Assembly: GCF_002914525.1 (NCBI RefSeq)
Contig: NZ_LODW01000045.1
Span: 62,001-126,000, forward strand
DNA from: Rhizobium hidalgonense
GTDB taxonomy: Bacteria; Pseudomonadota; Alphaproteobacteria; Rhizobiales; Rhizobiaceae
DNA: 64,000 nt
Direction of reading: 5' to 3'
Shown: in pieces, positions 19,058-28,915 of the stretch
Layout: every line of letters starts with the position of its first letter
Numbering within the stretch: position 1 is the stretch's first letter
Program-made: the position numbers and the translations under genes
Notes under the pieces: generated by a model
What the model saw: only the letters and a program-made list of their open reading frames with translations
Databases searched by the model: none
Told to the model about the DNA's origin: nothing

Positions 19058-19521
19058 GCGGCTTCGCTTTCGGTCTCGGGAAAGAGGGATTCCAGTTCGA
19101 TCAGGCAGATCATGCGCTTGTCGATGGCAAGAATGCCGCGGGCAAATTGACGTTCGAGCTCGGAGGAAATCTCCGGCGTCGGCTGGATGGTTTCGTCGGT
19201 CACCGTCAGGATATCGGAGACGGCATCGACCAGCAGGCCGACGACCTTGCGCCGCACCTGGGCGACGATGATGACATGACGGGCAGTCGGATCGGCCGGC
19301 TTCATGCCGAGCCGGGCGGCAAGGTCGATGATCGGCAGCACCGCGCCGCGCAGGTTGATGACTCCCAGCATATAACCGGGCGAGTGCGGCATCGCGGTCG
19401 CCGGGGTCCAGCCCCGGATCTCACGAACCGACATGATGTTCACGCAAAACTCCTGATCCCCGATGCGGAACGCGATCAGCTCGCGATCCCCCTCGTTCAG
19501 ATTTTTTACGGCGTACGACAT
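19054..19521 (-). CDS. cheW: Chemotaxis adapter CheW
   Basis: CheW couples chemoreceptors to CheA. The 155-residue protein has the family segments [40 protein letters not shown] and [12 protein letters not shown]. It lies 4 nt after cheA and overlaps cheR by 4 nt. Confidence 0.97.
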   Translation of the reverse strand: MSYAVKNLNEGDRELIAFRIGDQEFCVNIMSVREIRGWTPATAMPHSPGYMLGVINLRGAVLPIIDLAARLGMKPADPTARHVIIVAQVRRKVVGLLVDAVSDILTVTDETIQPTPEISSELERQFARGILAIDKRMICLIELESLFPETESEAA

Positions 19522-19525
19522 TCCC

Positions 19526-21802
19526 TTACCCTACCGCTGCTAACGACATTTCTGCTTTGAGCGACTGGCCGCGCGAGGCGCCGACAACCGCATCGACATC
19601 GAGAATGAGAGCGACACGCCCGTCGCCGAGAATGGTGGCAGCGGCAATGCCCGGCACATGGGTGTAGTTGGCTTCCAGGCTCTTGATGACCACCTGGCGC
19701 TGACCCTGGATGGCGTCGACCATCAGGGCGCGCTGGCCGCCGCCTTCGGATTCCACCAGAAGCGCCACGCCTTCGACGGGATTGGCCTGGGTCGCGCGGA
19801 AGTTCAGGATGCGGCCGACATCGACCAGCGGGCAGAAGCTGTTGCGGATCGAGATCAGCCGGTGGTTGGCACCGAAGGAATGGATCGCGGCCGCTTCCGG
19901 CTGCAGGGTTTCGACGATCGCGGTCAGCGGCACGACCAGCGTCTGGCCGGCGACAGTGACCACCATGCCGTCGAGGACGGCGAGCGTCAGCGGCAGGCTC
20001 ATGGTGAAGACCGAGCCGTGGCCCGGCTTCGAGGTGATGTTGATACGGCCGCCGAGCGCCTGGATCGAACGCTTGACGACGTCCATGCCGACGCCGCGGC
20101 CGGAGATGTCGGAGATCTTGTCAGCCGTCGAGAAGCCCGGCAGGAAGATCAGGTTGTCGATTTCTTCATCCGAAAGGTTGGAATCGGCGGGGATGAGGTC
20201 GTTATCGATCGCCTTCTGGCGGACCTTCTCGCGGTTGATGCCGGCGCCGTCGTCGGCAAGCTCGATCAGGATGCGTCCCGATCGATGCTTGGCGGTGAGG
20301 CGGACCGTGCCTTCGGTGTTCTTGCCGGCGGCGGCGCGCTTTTCCGGCGTTTCGATGCCGTGGTCAACGGCATTGCGGATCATGTGAGTGAGCGGCTCGG
20401 CCAGCTTGTCGATAACCGTCTTGTCGACTTCGGTGTTCTCACCTTCGGTGATCAGGCGGATCGACTTGCCGGTCATGTCGGCGATTTCGCGGACAATACG
20501 CGACATGCGCTGGAAGACCGGCTTTACCGGCTGCGCGCGGATCGCCATGACCGAGTCCTGGATTTCGCGGGTGAGCTGCTGCAGCTCTTCCAGACCCATA
20601 TTGATCGAGGAGGTACCGGTCGTGTCGTTCTCGATGACGCTCTGCGACAGCATCGCCTGGTTGATGACCAGTTCGCCGACGAGGTTGATCAGGCGGTCGA
20701 CGCGGTCGAGATCGACGCGAATCGTCTGGCCGGCGGCGGCGGCATTGTTCTGGGCGGCAGCGGCGCTTGCGGCGGCCGCAGCCGCGGCTGCCGATTCCTT
20801 CTTTTCGACGCGCGCGGCGGCGGCGGCCATCTGCGTGACATTGGAGGCGATCTCGGCAGCGGCAACGGCGGCGGCAGCGCCGGAAACGTCTTCGGACGCG
20901 CCCGATTCGTCCAGGATCGACAGATCGAATGGAACCGGCACCATCGGCAGTTCGTCGTTGCTGGCCGCCTCAGCCCTTGCGTCCTCGACCGGCTTCACCG
21001 TCAGTTCGCAATCCCATTCGGCGAATTCGAAGACGGTGCGAATGGCGTCCTCGCCCTTGTCCGTCTTGATCGTGACGTTCCAGAAGAAATAGGCGCCTTC
21101 CGGATCGAGTTCATCGAGGCCCGGCAGCTCATCGCTATTGCAATAGATGGTCATTTCGCCGAGGCGCGAAAGGTCGCGCAACAGCAGCGTGGCGTCATTG
21201 CCCTTGGAATAGAGTTCGTAGCGCGGCTTGAAGGTGATTTCAAAGGTCGGAACCTCGGCGCCCGCATCGCCCTCGCCGCCGAAGTCGTCGAAGGAGAAGG
21301 GAACCGGCTGGAAACCGCTGTCATCCGTCGGTTTGGCAGCGGGTGCAGCGGCGGCCGGAGCAGGCTTTGCTGCCGCCTTCGGCGCCGGTGCCTCGGCCGA
21401 TGCCGATGGAGACGGCAATTCGCCGTTCGCCAGCGCCTCGAGCTCCTTGACGAGGCCGCGGCTGCGGCTTTCATCGACGCTGCCGCCGTCGCGCGCAGCG
21501 TTGGTCAGGTCGGCGAGCACGTCGGCCGACTTCAGCATCACCTTCAGGACGTCCTGGTTCGGCTCGAGCTTGTTGGAACGAACGCAATCGAGAGTCGTCT
21601 CGAAAACATGGGCGAAGGCAACCAGATCATCAAGGCCGAAGGCGCCGGCGCCACCCTTGATCGAATGCACGGCACGGAACACCGCATTGACGGTTTCCGG
21701 ATCGCGATCGCCATCATTCATTTTCAGAAGACCGGATTCCAGCTCGGCGAGCTGTTCCTCGCACTCCTGGAAAAAGATCTCTTTGATTTCGTTCATATCC
21801 AT
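19526..21802 (-). CDS. cheA: Chemotaxis histidine kinase CheA
   Basis: CheA is the central kinase that passes phosphate to CheY1, CheY2 and CheB. The 758-residue protein shows P1 with phospho-histidine H46 ([15 protein letters not shown]), an Ala/Pro-rich linker, a P2 response-regulator docking region (about 170-290), an alanine-rich linker (330-360), P3 dimerisation (365-430), P4 ATPase with [21 protein letters not shown] and [10 protein letters not shown] boxes, and the CheW-like P5 (about 620-758). It begins 17 nt after cheY1. Confidence 0.98.
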   Translation of the reverse strand: MDMNEIKEIFFQECEEQLAELESGLLKMNDGDRDPETVNAVFRAVHSIKGGAGAFGLDDLVAFAHVFETTLDCVRSNKLEPNQDVLKVMLKSADVLADLTNAARDGGSVDESRSRGLVKELEALANGELPSPSASAEAPAPKAAAKPAPAAAAPAAKPTDDSGFQPVPFSFDDFGGEGDAGAEVPTFEITFKPRYELYSKGNDATLLLRDLSRLGEMTIYCNSDELPGLDELDPEGAYFFWNVTIKTDKGEDAIRTVFEFAEWDCELTVKPVEDARAEAASNDELPMVPVPFDLSILDESGASEDVSGAAAAVAAAEIASNVTQMAAAAARVEKKESAAAAAAAASAAAAQNNAAAAGQTIRVDLDRVDRLINLVGELVINQAMLSQSVIENDTTGTSSINMGLEELQQLTREIQDSVMAIRAQPVKPVFQRMSRIVREIADMTGKSIRLITEGENTEVDKTVIDKLAEPLTHMIRNAVDHGIETPEKRAAAGKNTEGTVRLTAKHRSGRILIELADDGAGINREKVRQKAIDNDLIPADSNLSDEEIDNLIFLPGFSTADKISDISGRGVGMDVVKRSIQALGGRINITSKPGHGSVFTMSLPLTLAVLDGMVVTVAGQTLVVPLTAIVETLQPEAAAIHSFGANHRLISIRNSFCPLVDVGRILNFRATQANPVEGVALLVESEGGGQRALMVDAIQGQRQVVIKSLEANYTHVPGIAAATILGDGRVALILDVDAVVGASRGQSLKAEMSLAAVG

Positions 21803-21819
21803 AGGAGCAAATCCTGGGT

Positions 21820-22185
21820 TTAAGCGGTTACACGCTCAATGGCATCGATCAGCTTGGCCGGGTCGAAAGGCTTGACGATCCAGCCCGTGGCACCGGCCTG
21901 GCGGGCGCGGTTCTTCTTTTCCGCGTCGCTTTCGGTGGTCAGGACCAGGATCGGGATCGCCCGATATTTCTCGTTGCGGCGGACACCTTCGATGAAGCCG
22001 AAACCGTCGAGGCGCGGCATGTTGATGTCGGTCACGATGACGTCAGGATTCGACTCTTCGAGAACCTCGAGGCCCTCGACGCCGTCTTCCGCCTGAATCG
22101 TCTCGAAGCCGGCATTGTTGAGCGTCACGAGAAGCATGTTTCGGATGGTGCGGGAATCATCCACGGTAAGAACTTTTTTCTTCAT
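21820..22185 (-). CDS. cheY1: Chemotaxis response regulator CheY1 (phosphate sink)
   Basis: A 121-residue receiver domain with phosphoacceptor D53 (VIVTDINMPRLDG), acidic pair D9-D10, conserved threonine in VLTTES and lysine in WIVKPFDP. In S. meliloti, CheY1 drains phosphate back from CheY2 through CheA, helped by CheS. The start overlaps the stop of the cheS gene by four bases. Confidence 0.95.
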   Translation of the reverse strand: MKKKVLTVDDSRTIRNMLLVTLNNAGFETIQAEDGVEGLEVLEESNPDVIVTDINMPRLDGFGFIEGVRRNEKYRAIPILVLTTESDAEKKNRARQAGATGWIVKPFDPAKLIDAIERVTA

Positions 22186-22478
22186 TGCCGAATCTCCTTG
22201 GCAAGCAGGTGATCAATATTGACGCCCACCAGCTGCATGGTTTTCTGAAATGCATCGGACACCTTGGAAAAGGTGAATGGCTGCTTGTCCTGCTGCCAAG
22301 TCTTCTCGGCGGACATCAGAACCTGGGCGCAAAGAGCACCGATCCGTTCGACGCCGGAAGCGTCTATCGACAGACCGCTGCCCCTGAGCGAGAGGAGCTT
22401 ATCGCGCAAGGCGGAAGCCTCGTTGAGGTCGAGCACCGCTGTCAAATCCAGCGTCTTGCCACTCTTCTTTGCTACCAT
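22182..22478 (-). CDS. cheS: CheS (also called CheX in Rhizobium), small STAS-like chemotaxis protein
   Basis: The 98-residue protein has the layout of a STAS domain: AVLDLNEASALRDKLLSLRG, a glycine turn, then SIDASGVERIGALCAQVLMS. In S. meliloti the protein at this operon position (CheS, 97 residues) binds CheA and strengthens its interaction with CheY1, speeding CheY1 dephosphorylation. The same gene is named cheX in R. leguminosarum operons; it is not the CheX phosphatase of Borrelia or Thermotoga. The position between icpA and cheY1 supports the call. Confidence 0.88.
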   Translation of the reverse strand: MVAKKSGKTLDLTAVLDLNEASALRDKLLSLRGSGLSIDASGVERIGALCAQVLMSAEKTWQQDKQPFTFSKVSDAFQKTMQLVGVNIDHLLAKEIRQ

Positions 22479-22541
22479 CAGCTTTTCCTTGTCCCCTTGT
22501 CCCCGGCTCGAGAAGACGAGCTGTGGTAATCATCCGATAGG

Positions 22542-24170
22542 TTAGTAAACATTCCGCCCACCTCCGACGCTTGCGAAGGGCTGCGGAAGGCTAAAATCAC
22601 CATATTCGTATTCGTCCTCGGCCACAGCCGGACGGGCGGCTGTCTCGACGGCGCGCGGCGGCGTCACCCGAACCGGGGCCGGGCGTCCGACATTGGCGTT
22701 TTCCCGGGCAATGCGGAATTCACGAATCGTCCGGCCGAGCTCGAGAATGACGGTATGGAGGTGGTCGGCGCCTTCGGCCGAGCGCTGCGCAAGGCCGGCG
22801 CAACCCGCCACCTCGCCACCCAGGCCCTTGACGTCCGCGGTCACGCTGTCGAGGCTTACGGCATGTTCGCCGGTCTTCGTGGCGATGCCTGCAATGGCGG
22901 CATTGATGTCGGTGACCTGACGGACGATGCTACCGATCGAATCCTGTGTGCGGCCGACCATCTGCACGCCGGCATCGACCTGCGCCTTGGTCGTCGTCAC
23001 CAGCGTCTTGATCTCGCGGGCGGCTTCGGCCGAACGCTGGGCCAGCGCCCGAACTTCCTGGGCGACGACGGCAAAACCGCGGCCGGAATCGCCGGCGCGG
23101 GCGGCTTCGATGCCGGCATTCAGCGCCAGCAGATTGGTCTGGAAGGCGATCTCGTCGATCGTGCCGATGATCTGGCCGATCTTTTCGGCCGACTGCTCGA
23201 TATCGGCCATGGCGCTGATCGCGCGGCCGACGACCTCGCCGCTTTCCTCGACGGCGGCGCGCGTCGAGGCGGCCGCCTGTTCGGCAGCGCGGCTGTCGGC
23301 GGCGCCGTCGCGCACGCTGCCGGCGATGCCGGCAAGGGCTGCGGCGGAAAGCTGCAGCCGGTCGGCCTGGCCGGACGCCGTACCGGCGAACTGCCGCGAC
23401 AGGCCGGCGAGCGAACCGGTCGCCGCCTCGGCCTTCAGCGTGCGCTCGGTGATTTCGGTGAACTCGGCCTGGAGACCATCCAATGCGCCGTTCAGCGCGG
23501 CGGCGATCGCCGCATGGTCGCCGTCGACGGGGGCGCGCCGCGTCAGGTCGCGGGCAGCAAGGCCTTCGATGACATCGCCGAAGATCCTGGCGATCTCGGC
23601 CTCGTTGTCGGCGCGCTGATCGGCGAGCGCACGCTGCTCTCCGGCGCGCTGGGCGTTGAAGCGCAGCGAGACGGCGATTTCCACATCGACCATGACGATG
23701 CGGATGATCGCCGTCATCAGCTCGGAGATTTCGCGGGTACGGCGCTTGGCGGACGGCATCAGCGGACGGCCGGCAATTTCCTCGGCGAGACCGGCAACGA
23801 CATGCTCCAGCATGACGCCATGGCCGGCGACGTGCCAGCGGGGGTCGAGGCCGATCTTGCTTTCGGTATCGGAGAGAACCTTGACACGTTCGGCATAGAG
23901 GCTGTCGAACCGGGCATCGGTCAGCACGTCCCAATGCGAGGACTGCAGATCATGCAGGCGCTCGACCTGGCGCTCGCTGTCGAAATTGCGGGCGGCGTCG
24001 GGGAAAGACTGGAACCTGTGGAAGAGATCTCTGAGACCCGCCTTCAGATGCGCTTCGAGGGCCGGCCGGTTGCGGCGCACCAGTTCGCACTGCTCGGCAT
24101 CGAGACCGGCAAAGCGCAGGCGGTCGCGCAAGCTGCCTGCCTGCGCTCCACGTGCCTGATCTGATGGCAT
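22542..24170 (-). CDS. icpA: Soluble chemoreceptor IcpA with globin-like sensor domain
   Basis: IcpA heads the chemotaxis operon. The 542-residue protein has no membrane segment. Residues about 10-175 resemble a globin-coupled sensor domain ([13 protein letters not shown] is the family landmark), and residues about 240-500 form the methyl-accepting domain with the hairpin [20 protein letters not shown] and [20 protein letters not shown]. At the place of the haem-binding proximal histidine (three residues before IGL) there is E103, so haem binding is doubtful. The ATG at 24170 removes a non-homologous N-terminal extension of 35 codons. No CheR-docking pentapeptide is seen at the C-terminus. 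Confidence 0.92.
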   Translation of the reverse strand: MPSDQARGAQAGSLRDRLRFAGLDAEQCELVRRNRPALEAHLKAGLRDLFHRFQSFPDAARNFDSERQVERLHDLQSSHWDVLTDARFDSLYAERVKVLSDTESKIGLDPRWHVAGHGVMLEHVVAGLAEEIAGRPLMPSAKRRTREISELMTAIIRIVMVDVEIAVSLRFNAQRAGEQRALADQRADNEAEIARIFGDVIEGLAARDLTRRAPVDGDHAAIAAALNGALDGLQAEFTEITERTLKAEAATGSLAGLSRQFAGTASGQADRLQLSAAALAGIAGSVRDGAADSRAAEQAAASTRAAVEESGEVVGRAISAMADIEQSAEKIGQIIGTIDEIAFQTNLLALNAGIEAARAGDSGRGFAVVAQEVRALAQRSAEAAREIKTLVTTTKAQVDAGVQMVGRTQDSIGSIVRQVTDINAAIAGIATKTGEHAVSLDSVTADVKGLGGEVAGCAGLAQRSAEGADHLHTVILELGRTIREFRIARENANVGRPAPVRVTPPRAVETAARPAVAEDEYEYGDFSLPQPFASVGGGRNVY

Positions 24171-24601
24171 GTCCTGCCTCAACGCCTGTCCCCAAACCCG
24201 CTTTCCAGGCAGATGCCTGGCTAAAAATTCTTGCAGCATCCGATCAATACGAAGCGTGGAGACGGTCCTCACCACCGGTTACAACCGGCGGGTCGAGCCC
24301 TCTGATCAGCTATGTTTCGGAGCTGTCTGAAGAGATGGATACCGGATCAACCGGTACGGCGGGACGGCGTCATGCCTGGTGGGAACGAGTGCATCTTCCC
24401 ATTCCGACGTGTAAACCAATGTTTATGGTTAATTCCTTGCCTGAAGGTTAATAAGCCTGTCGCAGTGGCGGCTTTTGAAGCAATTCAAGGCCGTTGGCAG
24501 CAAATACTGCGGCGGAGTTGCACGGCTGCTACAAGGCACACGCAAGCTCCGTGTTATAGGCCGGTCGATAACCAAGACATGACGTCGACAAGGACAGAGC
24601 A
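24171..24601. other. Intergenic region between icpA and a small plus-strand frame
   Basis: This stretch must contain the promoter of the icpA-che-fliF operon on the minus strand. Two small perfect dyads share the half-site CCGGTT/AACCGG: CCGGTT-AC-AACCGG at 24275-24288 and TACCGG-ATCAA-CCGGTA at 24340-24356. An AT-rich segment follows at about 24415-24455. No convincing coding frame or clear consensus promoter is visible. Confidence 0.5.
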
Positions 24602-24715
24602 ATGATTGTTCTCGGATTGGGTTCCTGCTTGATTGCAATGACGCTGCTTGCCGCCGTCGCCCGCATCGATTCTCTCGCCGCAAACCGCGACATCCGCATG
24701 CTTCGGGTATTCTAA
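24602..24715 (+). CDS. Possible 37-residue membrane peptide
   Basis: A short frame begins at an ATG with an AGGA ribosome-like site 8 nt upstream and ends in TAA. The product has a hydrophobic N-terminal half (residues 2-20, IVLGLGSCLIAMTLLAAVA) followed by a charged tail with Arg and Asp, the layout of a single-span small membrane protein. I do not recognise a family. It lies 80 nt before the glycosyltransferase gene and could be part of its leader. The evidence is only composition and ribosome site. Confidence 0.4.
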   Translation: MIVLGLGSCLIAMTLLAAVARIDSLAANRDIRMLRVF

Positions 24716-24795
24716 AACCGATCCTTCCCCGTTGGCAGTCCGGCACCTTTGGTGTATCGCACTCGCGCCTTTCATGTCAGCGGAACTGTCGGTTC

Positions 24796-26217
24796 ATGTC
24801 CCCCAGATCAGGTCTCCTCATCGTTCTCGGCTTCACGCTCTGGCGCGTCGTCACGCTGCATTTCGATGCGACGGACCTTTTCGTCGACGAGGCGCAGTAC
24901 TGGTTCTGGTCGCAGAATCTCGATCTCGGCTATTATTCCAAGCCGCCGATGATCGCCTGGGTGATCCGGGCGATGACCGAGCTTTCCGGCTCCGACGCCA
25001 TCTACTGGATCAGGCTCAGCGGACCGCTCATCCACATGGCGGCGGCACTGGTTTTGATGAAGGTTGCGAAGGGTTTCGTCGGGCGGGAGATCGAAGGCTG
25101 GACGGGCGCCACCTATATCACCCTTCCGGGCGTCGCACTGTCGTCGGTGTTCTTCTCGACCGACGTGATCCTGCTGTTCTTCATTGCGATCGTCCTGCTT
25201 GCCTATTTCGGCCTGACGCAGCGGCGCTCGGTCGGGCTGGCGCTGGTCATGGGGCTCGGCGTCGGCCTCGCCTTCCTGACGAAGTACGCCGTGCTGTTCG
25301 TCGTTCCGGGTGGGGCGCTTGCCCTCCTCCTTGTTCCGGCGGCACGCATCGGCATCCGGGATTTCATCGTCGCGGTCGCGGTCGCGGCGGTTGTCGCATT
25401 GCCGAACCTCTGGTGGAACCTCAAGCACGACAATACGACGGTGCGGCATACGCAGGATATCGCCCATTGGAGCGATCTCGGCATCAATCTCCGCCGCGGG
25501 CTTGAATTCTTCGCCGCCCAATTCGGCGTCGTCGGGCCGATCATCTTCTTCGCGATGCTGTGGGCGGTTTATCGCATGGTCAAGGGCAGGAGTGACGACC
25601 GCGAAAGGATGCTGGTCTGGCTGTCGATGCCGGTCGTGGTGCTGATCACGCTGCAGGCAACAGTCGCCAAGGCCTATGCCAACTGGGCCGTGACCGCCTA
25701 TGTCGCCGGCACCATCCTTGCCGTCTGGCTGCTTTACCGGATGTGGCCGAAGGGCTTGAGGCTGTCGCTTATCATCAACGGCATCGCCAGCCTGCTCTTT
25801 CCGCTGGCGACAATCTTTCCGCAACAATTGCTGCTGCCGAACGGCGACGAGCTGATGAAGCGCTATCTCGGCCGCGCCGAGGTCAGCCGCGAGGCCGCAG
25901 CCCTTGCCGGCCAGGCCGGGACCGACATCATCGTCACCAATGATCGCGATATGGTTGCCGATCTTTTCTATACGCTGCGCGACACATCCTACAGGATCTA
26001 TGCGCAAGCGCCGGCCGGCCTTCCCGAAAGCTATTACGAGCAGGAATTCGCCCTGCCGGCCGATATCACCGGCAAGGTGCTTTTCCTGACGGGCGGTCCG
26101 TTCAGCTGCGCCACCGAGACACCCGAGCTGCTGAAGAACTGGCAGCCGACAGAGGGCTATTACAAGGGCAAGTCGCTGTCGCTCTACAAGGTCTCCGCCA
26201 CCTGCCTGGCGCCGTGA
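24796..26217 (+). CDS. GT39-family (ArnT/PMT-like) membrane glycosyltransferase
   Basis: The 473-residue polytopic protein has about ten membrane segments. The first periplasmic loop carries DEAQYWFWSQNLDLGYYSKP, matching the acidic catalytic loop of the dolichyl/undecaprenyl-phosphate-sugar transferases of GT39 and ArnT. Such enzymes use a lipid-linked sugar to modify lipid A, other glycans or proteins at the periplasmic face. A soluble C-terminal domain of about 120 residues follows the last membrane helix. The acceptor cannot be inferred from the neighbours. Confidence 0.87.
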   Translation: MSPRSGLLIVLGFTLWRVVTLHFDATDLFVDEAQYWFWSQNLDLGYYSKPPMIAWVIRAMTELSGSDAIYWIRLSGPLIHMAAALVLMKVAKGFVGREIEGWTGATYITLPGVALSSVFFSTDVILLFFIAIVLLAYFGLTQRRSVGLALVMGLGVGLAFLTKYAVLFVVPGGALALLLVPAARIGIRDFIVAVAVAAVVALPNLWWNLKHDNTTVRHTQDIAHWSDLGINLRRGLEFFAAQFGVVGPIIFFAMLWAVYRMVKGRSDDRERMLVWLSMPVVVLITLQATVAKAYANWAVTAYVAGTILAVWLLYRMWPKGLRLSLIINGIASLLFPLATIFPQQLLLPNGDELMKRYLGRAEVSREAAALAGQAGTDIIVTNDRDMVADLFYTLRDTSYRIYAQAPAGLPESYYEQEFALPADITGKVLFLTGGPFSCATETPELLKNWQPTEGYYKGKSLSLYKVSATCLAP

Positions 26218-26241
26218 GCCAATCGATTCCGATTCAAGGAA

Positions 26242-26496
26242 TTATGCGGTGGGCAGGCAGAGGCCGGTGCCCGCCCCTTCAATCTCGACGAATTTGACGC
26301 CGCCTTCCTCGAAGGCGAGGCGCAGCTGCGCCTCCGTCGCGCGATGGATGTCGTGGTGGCGACCCTCATAATCGCGGATGGTGCTGCGCGAGACGGCAGC
26401 CCTTTCGGCAAGATCGGTCTGGGTCCAGTCGAGCAGGCCGCGCGCCGCCCGGCAGAGAGCCGGGGTCAGAATTGTTTCCCTTGCGCCTTGACCCAT
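26242..26496 (-). CDS. Small Xre-family transcriptional regulator
   Basis: An 84-residue protein with a Cro/C1-type helix-turn-helix (GLLDWTQTDLAERAAVSRST, then IRDYE, about residues 20-45) and a short C-terminal part ending GAGTGLCLPTA. It is divergent from the antiporter gene, with about 80 nt between them. An alternative in-frame ATG at 26532 would add 12 residues; neither start has a strong ribosome site. Regulation of itself or of the antiporter is possible but unproven. Confidence 0.8.
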   Translation of the reverse strand: MGQGARETILTPALCRAARGLLDWTQTDLAERAAVSRSTIRDYEGRHHDIHRATEAQLRLAFEEGGVKFVEIEGAGTGLCLPTA

Positions 26497-26509
26497 GATT
26501 ACAACTTGC

Positions 26510-26534
26510 CCATATTGGTCGATATAAACCATAT
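26510..26534. promoter_or_regulatory. Direct CCATAT repeats in the Xre/antiporter divergent region
   Basis: The hexamer CCATAT occurs at 26510-26515 and 26529-26534, 19 bp apart (about two helical turns), inside an AT-rich stretch just upstream of the preferred Xre start. It may be an operator for the adjacent small Xre regulator. This is pattern-based only. Confidence 0.3.
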
Positions 26535-26575
26535 ATGTCACATTACGAACGGGATTTCCAGATCGGGAGACAGCA

Positions 26576-28396
26576 ATGCCACACGATACGCCCTTGATTT
26601 CGACAATCGTCGGCGGCCTCGTGCTGGCTTTCATCTTCGGCGCGTTTGCCCATCGGCTGCGCATGCCGCCGCTGGTGGGCTATCTGATTGCCGGTGTGCT
26701 GGTGGGACCGCATACGCCTGGTTATGTCGCGGATCAAAGCCTGGCGCCGGAGCTTGCCGAAATCGGCGTCATCCTGCTGATGTTCGGCGTCGGGCTGCAT
26801 TTTTCTCTGAAAGACCTGCTGTCGGTGCGCGGCATCGCCGTGCCCGGCGCCATCGCCCAGATCGCCTTTGCGACCCTGCTCGGCTGGGGGCTCGGCGCCT
26901 TCATGGGCTGGCCGACCGGCGGCAGCCTGGTCTTCGGCCTGGCGCTTTCGGTCGCTTCGACCGTGGTGCTGCTGAAAGCGCTGCAGGAGCGCCGACTGGT
27001 CGAAACGGAGCGCGGACGCATCGCGGTCGGCTGGCTGATTGTCGAGGATCTCGCCATGGTGCTGGCGCTGGTGCTGATCCCCGCCGCAGCCAGCATCGGC
27101 GGTGAAGGTCACGCGCCTGTCGAGCCGCTCTCGGCCGGGCTGAGCCGGCTGTTCGGACTCGATCTCGGCATCGGCGGCATGATCGCCATGACGCTGGTGA
27201 AGGTGGCGCTGTTTGTGGCGCTGATGCTGGTCTTCGGCCGCAAGCTCATTCCATGGACGATGCACCGCATCGCCCATACCGGATCGCGCGAGCTGTTCCG
27301 GCTCGGCGTGCTGGCGATCGCGCTCGGGGTCGCTTTCGGCGCGGCCAAGCTCTTCGGCGTGTCGCTGGCGCTCGGCGCCTTCTTTGCCGGCATGGTGCTG
27401 GCCGAAAGCGAGCTCAGCCATCGCGCCGCCCAGGAAAGCCTGCCGCTGCGCGACGCCTTCGCCGTGCTGTTCTTCGTCTCGGTCGGCATGCTGTTCGATC
27501 CGAACATCCTGATCGACAGGCCGCTGCCGATCCTCGCCACCGTCTTCATCATCGTCATCGGCAAGTCCATCGCCGCCTTCTTGATCGTGCTCGCCTTCAA
27601 GAAGCCGCTCGGCACAGCGCTGACGATTTCGGCCAGCCTCGGCCAGATCGGCGAATTCTCCTTCATTCTCGCCGCCCTCGGCGTCGACCTCGGGCTGCTG
27701 CCGGAGGAAGGCCGCGATCTGATCCTTGCCGGCGCCATCATCTCGATCATCCTCAATCCGCTGCTGTTCTTCCTCTGCGACCGCATGCGGCCGCTTTTTG
27801 AAGGTGCAAAACGAGAGGAAGCCGTGGTGGAGCCCGCTTCCTCGGCGGATGCGGCGGTCGCTCACGAAGAGGTGCCGCCCGAAGACGACGAGGTGCACCC
27901 GACCGCTCTCAGCGGTCACGCCATTCTCGTCGGCTACGGGCGGGTCGGCAGCATCGTCGGACAGAATCTGAAATCGTCGGCTACACCTTTTCTGGTCATC
28001 GAGGATTCCGACAAGCGCATTGGCGAGCTGAAGACGCAAGGTATCGAAACGCTGATGGGCAATGCGGTGATGCGGGAAACGCTCGACCTCGCCAATCTTT
28101 CCGGCGCCCGCAGCATCGCCATCGCCATCCCGAACGCCTTCGAGGCCTGCCGCATTGCCGAGCAAGCACGCAGCGTCAATCCGTCGATCCTCATCGTCGC
28201 CCGCGCCCATTCCGACGCCGAGGTCGATGAGCTGAAGCAATATGGCGCCGACACTGTCATCATGGGCGAACGCGAAATTGCGCTTGGCATGGTTGACCGC
28301 CTCGCTCAAGTGCATCATGAGAGTGTTCCCTATGAAGACAGGCATGAGCCTGATACAATTATTCCGGTGGGCACTGCTCCGCTGGAGAAAGAATGA
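26576..28396 (+). CDS. ybaL: YbaL/Kef-type K+/H+ antiporter with TrkA-N domain
   Basis: A monovalent cation:proton antiporter of the CPA2 family. The 606-residue protein has about twelve membrane segments in the first 400 residues with PPLVGYLIAGVLVGPHTPG near the start, then a cytoplasmic NAD-binding TrkA-N domain from about residue 442 (HAILVGYGRVGSIVGQNL, glycine-rich loop). The order and the C-terminal extension of about 50 residues match the YbaL subgroup rather than KefB or KefC. No KefF or KefG partner is near. It is divergent from a small Xre regulator. Confidence 0.9.
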   Translation: MPHDTPLISTIVGGLVLAFIFGAFAHRLRMPPLVGYLIAGVLVGPHTPGYVADQSLAPELAEIGVILLMFGVGLHFSLKDLLSVRGIAVPGAIAQIAFATLLGWGLGAFMGWPTGGSLVFGLALSVASTVVLLKALQERRLVETERGRIAVGWLIVEDLAMVLALVLIPAAASIGGEGHAPVEPLSAGLSRLFGLDLGIGGMIAMTLVKVALFVALMLVFGRKLIPWTMHRIAHTGSRELFRLGVLAIALGVAFGAAKLFGVSLALGAFFAGMVLAESELSHRAAQESLPLRDAFAVLFFVSVGMLFDPNILIDRPLPILATVFIIVIGKSIAAFLIVLAFKKPLGTALTISASLGQIGEFSFILAALGVDLGLLPEEGRDLILAGAIISIILNPLLFFLCDRMRPLFEGAKREEAVVEPASSADAAVAHEEVPPEDDEVHPTALSGHAILVGYGRVGSIVGQNLKSSATPFLVIEDSDKRIGELKTQGIETLMGNAVMRETLDLANLSGARSIAIAIPNAFEACRIAEQARSVNPSILIVARAHSDAEVDELKQYGADTVIMGEREIALGMVDRLAQVHHESVPYEDRHEPDTIIPVGTAPLEKE

Positions 28397-28450
28397 GAGA
28401 TTGGCGCGCTTTTGAGCCGATACGGGAGTGACATTACAGGGACGGAGAAG

Positions 28451-28831
28451 GTGGAGCTGGACCAGCACCATCTGACCAGCCGTGTCGCCGTTTCCCTGCT
28501 TGTCGCCATCCTAGCCTATCTCGGCCTGCTGCTCGGCGGCAATCTGGTCATTTCGCCGGCCGCCGCCGTCAACACGCTTTCCTCTTCCGGCCGGGATCCG
28601 CAACCGCCGCAACTGACCGCGCGAGATGCCGTGCGCGGCGTGCTTGCCACCGAGCGCAGGCTGGCGCCGAAGCAGGCAGCCCATGACGGCGGATCGCCCG
28701 CCATTGCGGCTGCCCCAGTTGTCGATCTCGCCGGCTGGACCATTTCCGCCGCCTTTCCGGCATTTGATGCTTCGCCTCATGCCGCGGTCTCCAGGACCCA
28801 TCAGCCGCGCGGACCGCCGGCTGCTGCCTGA
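28451..28831 (+). CDS. Small membrane-anchored protein of unknown function
   Basis: The 126-residue product has one hydrophobic segment near the N-terminus (about residues 13-36, VAVSLLVAILAYLGLLLGGN) and an Ala/Pro-rich, low-complexity remainder with no recognisable domain. The GTG at 28451 is chosen because of GGGACGGAG just upstream; a TTG at 28412 would add 13 residues. It lies between ybaL and secDF on the same strand. I do not recognise a family. Confidence 0.55.
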   Translation: MELDQHHLTSRVAVSLLVAILAYLGLLLGGNLVISPAAAVNTLSSSGRDPQPPQLTARDAVRGVLATERRLAPKQAAHDGGSPAIAAAPVVDLAGWTISAAFPAFDASPHAAVSRTHQPRGPPAAA

Positions 28832-28915
28832 CGTTTGCGCTGAGCGCGCTTCCGACATCTGACGACATGCCGCCAGCGCCCGAGCGCCGGCCCCCGATTA
28901 TCTAAGGAATACAAC

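Noticed and set aside
19658..21823. 721-codon open frame on the plus strand opposite cheA
   Set aside because: It mirrors the high-GC third-position pattern of cheA, has no ribosome site or recognisable domain, and cheA is certain.
26543..28471. 642-codon minus-strand frame opposite the antiporter
   Set aside because: Shadow frame; the plus strand encodes a full YbaL-type protein.
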